A DNA stretch of 64,000 nt from Enterococcus mundtii (GTDB lineage Bacteria > Bacillota > Bacilli > Lactobacillales > Enterococcaceae). The stretch lies in assembly GCF_002813755.1 (NCBI RefSeq), contig NZ_CP018061.1:1540001-1604000 (forward strand). Direction: 5' to 3'. Of the stretch, positions 38,143 through 46,309 are shown piece after piece. The notes under the pieces were generated by a model that ran no database searches, was not told the DNA's origin, and was given only the letters and a program-made list of their open reading frames with translations. A program made the position numbers and the translations under genes. How positions within the stretch are numbered: the stretch's first letter is position 1; every line of letters starts with the position of its first letter.

Positions 38143-40000
38143 AATAGTATCTTACCTCCTGTAATGCTGGTTTTTCTTGTCCATTTGCAAAAACGATGCC
38201 ATTTCCCGAAAACTCATAATCACTTGGACGATCATCAAAATCGCCGCCGTAACGCATGACTTTTCGATTTGTCACTGGATCAAGTACCTCAAGTGCCTGA
38301 TCTTTAAAATCCCAAATATATCCGCCTTGATACATCTCATATTTGTCTAACAGTGCCATATAAGAACCTAATCCACCTAAAGAATTCCCCATATCGTGCA
38401 TGTATTCGCACAAGATATATGGTTTATCTGCTTGATTCTCTAGATATTCAGCGACTGCCGTAGGTGTTGCGTACATACTACTTTTCATGTCCGAAACAGA
38501 AGCTTCAAATTTGGGATCAACATAATTCCCTTCATAATGCACCAAGCGGTCTGGATCAACCGTCTTGAAGTATTCATTCATCAAGCGAATATTCTCCCCT
38601 ACATAAGACTCGTTGCCTAAGGACCAGAACAAGATACTGGTATGGTTTTTGAAGGTTTCAAAATTGGTTTTTGCTCGATCTAGCACCACTTCTCGCCATT
38701 GCGGAATTCCTCTTGGTACATTATAGGATGGCTCAAAAGCACCCATTTTTTGCCATGACCCATGTGATTCTAAATTGGTTTCTGCCATCACGTGGATACC
38801 TGCTTGATCGCAGAGGAAATACCAAGGAATCTGGTTGGGATAATGTGAGGTCCGCACACCATTGATGTTAGCATTTTTAATCACTGCCAAATCCTTTTCC
38901 ATGTCAGCTAATGTGATTGCACGTCCTGTTTTTTCACTCCACTCATGACGATTGACGCCATTGATGATCAAACGTTTTCCATTCAGATACATCACTTTAT
39001 CTTTTAACTCGATCTTGCGAAAGCCGAATGGATACTCGACATATTCAGTCACTCCGTCACGGTCCCTGGTTTCAATTTCAAAGCTATACAGATTTGGGGC
39101 AAAATGATCCCATAATACTACTTCACCTAAATCAATACTGAGCTGCATCGTTTCGACTATCGTATGCTTTTCTTCATAGATCGTTTGCTTGTCTAAATCA
39201 AGGACCCTTACCTGTAAGTCACTTTCAGCTGCGAGATTTTCAAAAGACAACGACACATCTAATTTCCCTTTTTGATACGTGTCATCTAATTGGGGACGTA
39301 ACCACAAGTCTTCTAAATGATTCTTGCCACGAGCAACTAAAACGACATCCCGAAAAATCCCAAAGAAACGGAAAAAATCCTGATCTTCTAAAAAGGCAGC
39401 TGTGCTACGTTTGTGGACTTCGACTGCCAAACGATTCTCTTCTTCTAGATAAGGAGTCAAATCAAATTCTGACGGTGTAAATGAATCTTCTGCATAACCA
39501 ACGAAATGACCATTCAACCACACATACATGGCTTGTTCGACACCTTCAAAACGAATCGTGACATCTTTTCCCTTCAGTCCCTCTGCTAATTGGAAAGTCG
39601 TAACATAGGACCCTACTGGATTTTCTTCCGCTTGAGAGAACATCCCTGCCATTTCCTTTTCTGAAGCAGTTGTATAAGCGGGACGACGAAACTCATGACC
39701 TTCCCAAGGATACATCGTGTTGATGTAATGGATCTTATCAAAATCACTTAGTTCAATATGTCCAGGCACATGGATCGTGTCGAATGAACGATCGTCAAAA
39801 TCTTGTTCAAAAAACTCTTTTGGGCGATTTTCTGCATTTTCAGAAAAACAAAAGCGCCATTCACCATTTAGCGACTGTAGTCGGGAACTTTGACTTCTTA
39901 TTTCTTCTTTTGAACCGTAGACCGTATGATCACTATGTGCCTTTCGCTGATTCACACGAAAAACTTGGGGATCATCTAACCAATCAATTGATGCTTGCAT
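38123..40000 (-). CDS. lacL: Beta-galactosidase large subunit LacL
   Basis: This 625-residue GH2 protein has a sugar-binding jelly roll (LNGEWRFCFSENAE...), an immunoglobulin-like domain and a TIM barrel. The acid/base Glu464 is in SLGNESYVG and the nucleophile Glu532 in ILCEYMHDMGNS. It needs LacM to complete the LacZ-like active site. Its start overlaps the end of the alpha-galactosidase gene by 17 bp. The three genes form one operon under the region upstream of 42218. Confidence 0.95.
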   Translation of the reverse strand: MQASIDWLDDPQVFRVNQRKAHSDHTVYGSKEEIRSQSSRLQSLNGEWRFCFSENAENRPKEFFEQDFDDRSFDTIHVPGHIELSDFDKIHYINTMYPWEGHEFRRPAYTTASEKEMAGMFSQAEENPVGSYVTTFQLAEGLKGKDVTIRFEGVEQAMYVWLNGHFVGYAEDSFTPSEFDLTPYLEEENRLAVEVHKRSTAAFLEDQDFFRFFGIFRDVVLVARGKNHLEDLWLRPQLDDTYQKGKLDVSLSFENLAAESDLQVRVLDLDKQTIYEEKHTIVETMQLSIDLGEVVLWDHFAPNLYSFEIETRDRDGVTEYVEYPFGFRKIELKDKVMYLNGKRLIINGVNRHEWSEKTGRAITLADMEKDLAVIKNANINGVRTSHYPNQIPWYFLCDQAGIHVMAETNLESHGSWQKMGAFEPSYNVPRGIPQWREVVLDRAKTNFETFKNHTSILFWSLGNESYVGENIRLMNEYFKTVDPDRLVHYEGNYVDPKFEASVSDMKSSMYATPTAVAEYLENQADKPYILCEYMHDMGNSLGGLGSYMALLDKYEMYQGGYIWDFKDQALEVLDPVTNRKVMRYGGDFDDRPSDYEFSGNGIVFANGQEKPALQEVRYYYGKYSS

Positions 40001-42218
40001 TTTCTTCTTCCTCTCCTGTAACTATTTTTTCAAAGTGAAAAATTTCTGTTTGAAAATCTCCGTGAAAATCAGGGAGATAAATCCCCATCGTCATTAACTC
40101 CGAACCTGAATAAATCAATGAACTTTTACGTTCACGATACATCCCTTCCTCCAAACCAACCAAGCGGATCTCATGAAAAGGCGGTTGTCCAGAAGTTAAT
40201 CGTCGTGCCATAAAGACAACGATCTCCTTTTTATTTGGAGAAACAAATTGCCACGCTGCAATGTTTTGTTCAAAGGGATTTTCTAAACGGTCAAATTTTC
40301 CTTGTTGGATTATTTGACGAATTTCTTTATACGTGCTGATCTGTTCTTTGATGATTCTCTTTTCTTGTTCGCCTAATGCGGTCAAATCTAGTTCATAACC
40401 AAATACCCCGCTCATCGCTACGTCCCCGCGTGTCTTTAAATCTGTCACACGTCCACTTTGATGGTTAGGTGATGCGGAGACATGAGCGCCCATCGAGGAA
40501 ATCGGGTAGCCAAGACTCGTTCCGTATTGGATGTCGATTCGTTCCATCGCATCAGTATTATCACTTGTCCAGGATTGTGGCATATAATAAAGGATTCCTG
40601 CGTCAAAACGGCCACCACCACCTGAACATCCCTCCCATAAGATATCTGGGTAAGCTGTGGTCAACTCTTCTAAAAGATCATATAATCCTAAAACATACCG
40701 GTGATAGACCTCTCCTTGATTCTCCACGTAAGCAGAGTAAACATCTGATAAGGAGCGATTCATATCCCATTTGATATAATCGATCGGTACCTCATCCAAA
40801 ATTTTTCGTAATTGCTGACTGATCGAATCTCGCACTTCTTTTCGTGTAAAATCCAAAACAAATTGTGACCGAGATGCCGCAGGCGTTCGTGCTGGTTCTT
40901 GCATCAAATAATCAGGCGTCTGACGATACAATTCAGAATCGATCGAGATCATTTCGGGCTCTACCCATAGCCCAAATTTGAGGCCCTTTTCATGGGCATA
41001 CTCTGCAATGCCTTTCAAACCATTCGCCAATTTCCCTTCATATTCAAACCAGTCTCCTAAAGAAGAAGTATCTGCATCTCTTTTCCCAAACCAGCCGTCG
41101 TCTAAGACGAACATTTCCATACCTAACGCTGCTGCTTCATCGATCAGTGCTTCGATTTTTTTGCTAGTAAAGTCAAAATAAGTCGCTTCCCAATTATTGA
41201 CCAATATTGGACGTGGTTCGTACTGATGCTTCCCACGTGTCACGCGTTCTCGCAGCAGTTCATGATGTATGTGGCTCATGCCATTTAATCCTTCGTCTGA
41301 ATAAGAAAGGATCATTTCTGGCGTTTGAAACGCTTCGTTGGTTGAAAGTTGCCATTGGAACTGATACGCATTGATGCCACCAACGATTCTTAGTTGATCG
41401 ATTTGATCTTTTTCGATCTCAAACGCATGATTTCCAGAATAGATAAACTGTAGACCGATGGCTTCTCCAAGATTTTCTGTCGTATGTGTATGTGTCAAAG
41501 CGATAAAATTGTTCATTTGGTGACTACTGCTTCCTCGTCGACTTTCAAATGATTTCACCCCCTCAGTGATCCGTTGTCGCGAAATCAAACGCTCTCTAGC
41601 GTGGGCTCCAGGTAAAGCGATCACTTCAGTAAATCTGCCAGAATTTGTCAAATCTAATTGAAAAGAAGCTGCTTTATCTAACCAGATCGTTTGCTCTGTT
41701 TGATTACGATACTTAGCGGAGCGGATAATGACCCCTCGTTTTTCGTAAATCGTATAAAAAAGATCCACATAGATCGGTAAATCTCGGTCTTTCAATGTGA
41801 TACACAACGTTTGTGCTTCCTGTTCCTCCAATATATAGGTTTGTGGTAATCCTGAAAGCTTTGGTTTACCTTGGATGATCTGATACGTTTCATATCTTAA
41901 ATCAAGCAAGCTAGAGCCATTCTCACGTGTGATGATCGTGGCTGGTATGCGATAATCCATACTTCCGTGTCCTGAAAATTCTTGTGGCAACGTATCTTTT
42001 GAAAATGCTCGCTCCTCATGCAAAGGGACATTTCCTGAAAAACCGCGATCTCTTCTTGGGTATTTTTTGTTATCGGTATAGTTACTCACTTTTTTACCGA
42101 AATGAATATGGCTCAACACACCAGATTCTTCAATTTTCATCACATAAGAAATCAATGGATTCGACAAATGAAAAACATTTGTTTCCGAATCGAATGCAAT
42201 CAATGATTGTCTTTTCAT
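39984..42218 (-). CDS. Alpha-galactosidase, GH36
   Basis: This 744-residue GH36 enzyme has an N-terminal beta-supersandwich and catalytic barrel with nucleophile Asp485 in YIKWDMNR and acid/base Asp553 in SWTSDNTDAMER. It also has the galactose-binding ECGSGG-type loop (EGCSGGGGRFD). The length and motifs match the tetrameric alpha-galactosidases of lactic acid bacteria, which release galactose from melibiose, raffinose and stachyose. ATG at 42218 follows GAGGTG. It is the first gene of the aga-lacLM operon and is divergent from a LacI regulator. Confidence 0.95.
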   Translation of the reverse strand: MKRQSLIAFDSETNVFHLSNPLISYVMKIEESGVLSHIHFGKKVSNYTDNKKYPRRDRGFSGNVPLHEERAFSKDTLPQEFSGHGSMDYRIPATIITRENGSSLLDLRYETYQIIQGKPKLSGLPQTYILEEQEAQTLCITLKDRDLPIYVDLFYTIYEKRGVIIRSAKYRNQTEQTIWLDKAASFQLDLTNSGRFTEVIALPGAHARERLISRQRITEGVKSFESRRGSSSHQMNNFIALTHTHTTENLGEAIGLQFIYSGNHAFEIEKDQIDQLRIVGGINAYQFQWQLSTNEAFQTPEMILSYSDEGLNGMSHIHHELLRERVTRGKHQYEPRPILVNNWEATYFDFTSKKIEALIDEAAALGMEMFVLDDGWFGKRDADTSSLGDWFEYEGKLANGLKGIAEYAHEKGLKFGLWVEPEMISIDSELYRQTPDYLMQEPARTPAASRSQFVLDFTRKEVRDSISQQLRKILDEVPIDYIKWDMNRSLSDVYSAYVENQGEVYHRYVLGLYDLLEELTTAYPDILWEGCSGGGGRFDAGILYYMPQSWTSDNTDAMERIDIQYGTSLGYPISSMGAHVSASPNHQSGRVTDLKTRGDVAMSGVFGYELDLTALGEQEKRIIKEQISTYKEIRQIIQQGKFDRLENPFEQNIAAWQFVSPNKKEIVVFMARRLTSGQPPFHEIRLVGLEEGMYRERKSSLIYSGSELMTMGIYLPDFHGDFQTEIFHFEKIVTGEEEENASIN

Positions 42219-42240
42219 TTCTTCACCTCACAAATTTTTA

Positions 42241-42287
42241 GAAACCGTTTACTTTTTAACTAACTCCTGTATACTGTTTACTAAACA
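42241..42287. promoter_or_regulatory. Candidate LacI/GalR and CcpA operators in the divergent region
   Basis: TGTTTACTAAACA (42275-42287) is a perfect 6-1-6 palindrome of the kind bound by LacI/GalR proteins. GAAACCGTTTAC (42241-42252) is a second related site with partial cre character. Both lie in the 113-bp gap between the alpha-galactosidase and its divergent regulator, ideal for repression of both genes. Confidence 0.6.
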
Positions 42288-42331
42288 TATTTGTCAATAA
42301 CTTTTTTTATATTTCTTAAAGGGGTGATTTT

Positions 42332-43360
42332 ATGGTAGGTATTCGTGATGTCGCTCGAAAAGCGAATGTCTCTCCTGCAACTGTTTCGCGCGTATTGAAT
42401 CAAGATAAGACGATCCATGTCGCATTAGAAACAAAGAAACGGATTTTTGAAGTTGCAGAAAAATTGAACTATGATATCAATAAACGAAAATATATCAAAA
42501 AACGAATGCCCTCGATCGGTGTGATCTCGACGATCAGTAAGGCAAGTGAAGCACAAGATGTCTATTACAAAGAATTACGTATGGGATTAGAAGAAGAAGC
42601 AAACCGCCTGCATATTGGCATGAATCGAATTTACAATCTCTCTGACAATCCCAAGGAATGGAAAGACCTAGATCAACTAGGAGCGATCATCGTAGTTGGA
42701 ACAGTGACGAAGCAGTCGATCACTGATCTATTATCACAAAATCAGCATTTGATCGTTGTTGATAATCCTGATATCCAACAAGAAGTCGATATGGTTTATG
42801 GAGATTTAGAGCGAATGACCAAAGCTGTTTTAGAGTTATTTCTAGAGAATGGGCATCATCGAATCGCCTATATCGGTGGCTACCAAGTTGATATGGATGA
42901 ACGAGGAGGCAAGACGATCAATCCAGATGAAAAACGCGTCCGTGCCTATTTGCATTTCATGTCCGATCACCAGTTACAAGATTACAGTACGCACTACCTG
43001 GGAAATTGGACCGAAGAAGACGGTGAACGATTAGCTGAAGAGCTGATCCAAAGCTCTGATCCACTTCCAACCGCACTCCTTGTAGGAAGCGATCCAATGG
43101 CAATCGGCGTCTATCACACCATGAAAAAGCACCATTTGGCCATCGGTAAAGACATCATGATCGCCAGTTTCGATAACATTGAAGCAGCCAGTAGACTAAC
43201 TCCTGGCTTGACCACTGTCCAAATCAATGCCAAATCCATCGGTAAAGCCGCTGTTCGCTTAGCCGTCGAAAGAATCGACCAAATCCGCGACGAACCCATT
43301 ATTTTGACCTACCCCACCCGATTAGTGGTAAGAGAAAGCTTTGTGCCCAAGAGGTTGTGA
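42332..43360 (+). CDS. LacI/GalR-family transcriptional regulator
   Basis: This 342-residue repressor has an N-terminal helix-turn-helix (IRDVARKANVSPATVSRVLN) and hinge, then a periplasmic-binding-like effector domain with GVISTIS, HHRIAYIGG and VGSDPMAIGV. It probably controls the divergent alpha-galactosidase-lacLM operon and binds a galactoside or sugar phosphate. ATG at 42332 has AAAGGGGTG upstream. The last codons and stop (AGAGGTTGTGA) are part of the first tandem repeat unit, so the repeat invaded, or supplies, the gene's 3' end. Confidence 0.92.
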   Translation: MVGIRDVARKANVSPATVSRVLNQDKTIHVALETKKRIFEVAEKLNYDINKRKYIKKRMPSIGVISTISKASEAQDVYYKELRMGLEEEANRLHIGMNRIYNLSDNPKEWKDLDQLGAIIVVGTVTKQSITDLLSQNQHLIVVDNPDIQQEVDMVYGDLERMTKAVLELFLENGHHRIAYIGGYQVDMDERGGKTINPDEKRVRAYLHFMSDHQLQDYSTHYLGNWTEEDGERLAEELIQSSDPLPTALLVGSDPMAIGVYHTMKKHHLAIGKDIMIASFDNIEAASRLTPGLTTVQINAKSIGKAAVRLAVERIDQIRDEPIILTYPTRLVVRESFVPKRL

Positions 43361-43870
43361 GAAAGCCGTTCAGCTCCAAGCAGTAAGGCGGAAATTGGGA
43401 AAATAGCTTCTCATATTTTTTCAATTTTCGACTTAATGTCGTAGGAGTTGGCTTTCGAACACCGTTTATCGGAGGTTGTGAAATGAGCGCTCTGACCTGA
43501 GCAGTAAGATAGAAAATCGGAAAATAGCTCCTCATATTTTTCGATTTTTTAGCTTAATGTTGAAGGTCAGCTCATTGAACACCGTTTATCAGAGGTTGTG
43601 AAAGGTGCGTTCAGCACTGAGGCATAAGATTGAAAAAATAGAAAATGGTTCTTTCATTTTTTATTTTTTTGGCTTATGTCCGAAATGTTGCGCCTTGAAC
43701 ACCGTTTATCAGAGGTCATGAGAAAGCCGTTCAGCTCCGAGCAGTAAGGCGGAAATTGGGAAAATAGCTTCTCATATTTTTCGATTTTTTAGCTTAATGT
43801 TGAAGGTCAGCTCATTGAACACCATTTATCGGAGGTTGTGAAATGAGCGCTCTGACCTGAGCAGTAAGCT
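43352..43870. repeat. Tandem array of four full and one partial 120-bp palindromic units
   Basis: Units are 43352-43470, 43471-43590, 43591-43710, 43711-43830 and a 40-bp partial copy 43831-43870. Each begins GAGGTTGTGA or a near variant and ends GAACACCGTTTATC (ACCATTTATC in unit 4). Each folds into a long hairpin. The outer arms differ between units but stay complementary within units 1-3: GAAAGCC/GGCTTTC in unit 1, AATGAG/CTCATT with TGACCT/AGGTCA in unit 2, AAGGTGCG/GCGCCTT in unit 3. Inner TAAG/CTTA arms are constant. Unit 4 joins a unit-1 left arm to a unit-2 right arm. Confidence 0.9.
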
Positions 43871-43888
43871 GTCATGCCGTATAAACAA

Positions 43889-43930
43889 GAAAAACCGTTA
43901 AGAACAACTGAGTTGTTCTTAACGGTTTTC
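43889..43930 (-). terminator. Terminator of the MetE-like gene
   Basis: A GAAAAACCGTTAAGAACAA stem with its complement and a five-base CTGAG loop is A-rich on the left, giving U's on the minus strand. It lies 28 bp past the gene stop and immediately beside the partial repeat unit. Confidence 0.85.
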
Positions 43931-43957
43931 CTGAATACTTGGTTCGTCGGCTATTCC

Positions 43958-45088
43958 TTAATTCCAAACCTCTTCTGCGATACTCTTGATCAATGTGATT
44001 TTTTCCCATTGTGCTTCTTCCGTCAAAATATTCCCTTCCTCGGTGGAGGCGAACCCGCATTGTGGGCTTAAACACAATCGATCTAAAGGGACGTAGCGAG
44101 TAGCTTCATAAATTCGTTCGATGATTTTTTGACGATCCTCAAGTTCACCGGATTTTGAGGTTATCAATCCTAATACTACAAGTTTTTCTTCACTAACTTT
44201 CGCAAGTGGTTCAAAACCGCCTGAACGATCGTTGTCATATTCTAAATAATAGGCATGAACATTTTCTTCCGTAAATAGTGGTTCAGCTACAGCTTCATAT
44301 CCGCCAGCTGCTGCCCAGGTGGAGTGGTAATTCCCTCGACAGACATGGGTATTCAAAATCAAATCTTGTGGTTGATTTCCAATAACCGCATTATTGATTT
44401 GTAAATAGGTCTGTGCCAACTCTTTGCGAATCTCGCCTTCCTCTTTATCACTCTCTGCTAAAAATCCTTCTGGTAAAGGTGCTACTAATACGCCCCACGT
44501 ACAGTCATCCAATTGGATCGTTCTGGCACCTGCTTCATATAAATCCGCAATCACTTGACGATAAGCAGTAACGATATCTTGAAAAAGTTCTTCATTTTCC
44601 GGATAGATGTCACGGACATATGGCAAGATATCTGGCCGTAATAACTCGACTAACAATTGTGCTGGGGCTGGAATGGTTTGCTTTACTTCGATTCCTTCAC
44701 TTGTATGGGCCCGGGTAAATCGAAAATGGTCGACAAAAGGGTGTTTTTCTCCCTTGATTTTTCCCGTTACAGTCACTGTCCCTGGACGTGTCTCTTCTCC
44801 GTGAAATTGATACCCTCGCTCAGGGACAAAAAACTCAATACCTTGTAAACCAAAGAAAAAGTCCAAATGCCACCAACTCCGACGAAACTCACCATCTGTC
44901 ACCGCATGTAAGCCAGCAGCTTCTTGTTTTTTGATCAGATCGATAATAGCTTCATCTTCGATCTCTTTCAAATCAGTAACAGAAATAAGCGATTCGTTAT
45001 ACGCTTTTCGTGCCTTTTTTAACTTCTCTGGGCGCAAAAAGCTCCCAACGATGTCATAACGAAATGGGGATGTGGTACGAGTAGTCAT
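43958..45088 (-). CDS. MetE C-terminal-like methyltransferase (YxjG/YxjH family)
   Basis: This 376-residue protein resembles only the catalytic barrel of cobalamin-independent methionine synthase: VGSFLRPEKLK, VTDGEFRRSWWHLDF, IQLDDCTWG, NTHVCRGNYHS and CLSPQCGFAS. The zinc ligands (His and Cys of HVCRGN, Cys of PQCGF) are in place. YxjG/YxjH proteins are methionine-synthesis or salvage enzymes lacking the MetE N-terminal half. Start is ATG at 45088 with AAGGAGG. Control by a T-box leader supports a methionine or sulfur amino acid role. Confidence 0.88.
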   Translation of the reverse strand: MTTRTTSPFRYDIVGSFLRPEKLKKARKAYNESLISVTDLKEIEDEAIIDLIKKQEAAGLHAVTDGEFRRSWWHLDFFFGLQGIEFFVPERGYQFHGEETRPGTVTVTGKIKGEKHPFVDHFRFTRAHTSEGIEVKQTIPAPAQLLVELLRPDILPYVRDIYPENEELFQDIVTAYRQVIADLYEAGARTIQLDDCTWGVLVAPLPEGFLAESDKEEGEIRKELAQTYLQINNAVIGNQPQDLILNTHVCRGNYHSTWAAAGGYEAVAEPLFTEENVHAYYLEYDNDRSGGFEPLAKVSEEKLVVLGLITSKSGELEDRQKIIERIYEATRYVPLDRLCLSPQCGFASTEEGNILTEEAQWEKITLIKSIAEEVWN

Positions 45089-45134
45089 AAAAAAATTCCT
45101 CCTTAGATTACGTAGTAGCTGAAGACCTGATGAA

Positions 45135-45412
45135 AACAAAAAACACTCATCCCTTTTGCCAATTCTTGACAAAAGGGACGAATGCGTCGTGTTACCACCC
45201 TTATTTACATTATCCTCACAAATAATGCCTCAACGATACCATCAGATATCCGGCGAGTTAACGGTCGCAGTCCGGTTCTACTCACTTACTAGTAAAACAA
45301 GCTCCAAGTTCATCTTCACTAAGGTTTTAGGTCTCCTTTTTCACCCTCCGGAGTCTCTTTTTACCGTTGACCGTTAGTTACTCTTCTCTTCTACGCTTTG
45401 ATATTGTCAATT
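45135..45412 (-). ncRNA. T-box riboswitch leader, probably methionine-specific
   Basis: The minus strand carries the T-box sequence AGGGTGGTAACACG (45188-45202). It is followed by a terminator hairpin with stem TCCCTTTTGCCAA/TTGACAAAAGGGA (45150-45178) and a U-rich run at 45135-45143. Upstream are the long stem I (AACGGTCAACGG... with its CCGTTAACTCG partner) and a GAAGATGAAC loop whose ATG at 45311-45313 could be a Met specifier. Uncharged tRNA would bind and favour read-through into the MetE-like gene. Specifier identity is inferred from the regulated gene. Confidence 0.88.
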
Positions 45413-45441
45413 ACTATCCCATGTTTACTTCCGAATGTCAA
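45413..45441 (-). promoter_or_regulatory. Promoter of the T-box leader
   Basis: On the minus strand TTGACA (45436-45441) is followed after 17 bases by GATAGT (45413-45418). The -35 is perfect and the -10 is 4 of 6. It sits just past the MerR gene stop. Confidence 0.5.
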
Positions 45442-45447
45442 CTAATC

Positions 45448-46212
45448 CTACTTCCCCTCACTCACTTCGATCCATGCTCGGTAATATTCAAAGGAAATCT
45501 TGTCCTTTGTCGTATGAGTCAACAAGTATTGACCAATCGTTTGCCCTAATCGGTAGCCTTGCTTTTGCAACCTGTCTTTTACTTCAAATAGATTATTATT
45601 TTTTGTGTTATTCACTTGGACTTTTAATAGAAATCGCACGTACTTTTTCGCAGGATCTTTCTGCCAGATCGTCTGTGAGCCTGGGAGTTTTTCCGTGTGC
45701 TCGTCCGTACAGAACCCATAAATACTGTTCTGATTATTTTCTGGAAAATAAATCACGAAACTTGAATAATTCTTTAGATATTCCTTTGAATATAAGATGT
45801 CATCAGATGCTGCCACGACGATTTTTTGAAAGGGAATTTCTTCTTCAGGAAATTTATCTGGTTCACTATCGATCATTTCTTTCAACTGGTTTTTTCTTGA
45901 TAATACTTCTTTATGCTTTTGTTCTAAGATTTTTTTCTCATGATCCAAGCGCTGTTCCGTTTCAGCTAAAATGTCGTACATCTCATTTAATGATTTACTA
46001 TATAGATTTTTCATTTGCTTCATGGGAATATCTAGTTTTCGATAAAAATTGATGTCATATACTTGAAAAATGGCATCGATATCAAATAATCGATACCCAT
46101 TTTCCTCTTCTCTTGCTGCATGGATCAACCCTTCTGCATCCCAATACCGAATGGTTGATCTAGGGATATTCAATAACTCCGATACTTCCCCAATCGAATA
46201 CAATCGTTTCAT
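45448..46212 (-). CDS. chlR: MerR-family regulator, ChlR-like
   Basis: This 254-residue protein has an N-terminal winged helix (YSIGEVSELLNIPRSTIRYWD), a long dimerisation coiled coil (~75-130) and a C-terminal ligand-sensing region (FVIYFPENNQNSIYGF...). It diverges from a heterodimeric ABC exporter, as ChlR does from EfrEF, the chlorhexidine-responsive system of E. faecalis. The name is given by synteny and general resemblance. Start ATG at 46212 follows GAGGTG. A GTG nine bases earlier overlaps that site. The shared promoter with a 19-bp spacer argues it activates the exporter. Confidence 0.75.
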   Translation of the reverse strand: MKRLYSIGEVSELLNIPRSTIRYWDAEGLIHAAREEENGYRLFDIDAIFQVYDINFYRKLDIPMKQMKNLYSKSLNEMYDILAETEQRLDHEKKILEQKHKEVLSRKNQLKEMIDSEPDKFPEEEIPFQKIVVAASDDILYSKEYLKNYSSFVIYFPENNQNSIYGFCTDEHTEKLPGSQTIWQKDPAKKYVRFLLKVQVNNTKNNNLFEVKDRLQKQGYRLGQTIGQYLLTHTTKDKISFEYYRAWIEVSEGK

Positions 46213-46248
46213 ACCTTTCACCTCAATGATAGTTTATGCTTTTTTTTC

Positions 46249-46279
46249 TTGACCTTCAAGTAACTTTAAGGTGTAGAAT
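46249..46279 (+). promoter_or_regulatory. MerR-type promoter with 19-bp spacer and dyad operator
   Basis: TTGACC (46249-46254) and TAGAAT (46274-46279) are separated by exactly 19 bases, not 17. The spacer holds the dyad ACCTTCAAG-TAA-CTTTAAGGT (one mismatch). This is the classic layout at which MerR proteins bind and untwist DNA to activate. The ABC exporter gene starts 31 bp downstream. Confidence 0.88.
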
Positions 46280-46309
46280 GCGTATTTGTCGGGAAAAGGA
46301 GGAAACACA

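Noticed and set aside
43352..43870. Possible CRISPR array
   Set aside because: Units are ~120 bp, contiguous, internally palindromic and lack unique spacers, and no cas genes are in the window.
43958..45088. Full MetE methionine synthase
   Set aside because: Only 376 residues, about half of MetE. The N-terminal homologous half is absent, so YxjG/H-type is the better call.
45435..46052. A 205-codon open frame on the plus strand
   Set aside because: It is opposite the MerR gene. Its translation is Cys/Phe/Ser-rich with no domain and no ribosome site, and the minus-strand frame has a clear winged helix.
46286..46309. TTG start for the first exporter subunit
   Set aside because: The ribosome site AAGGAGG lies downstream of it and directs the ATG at 46310.
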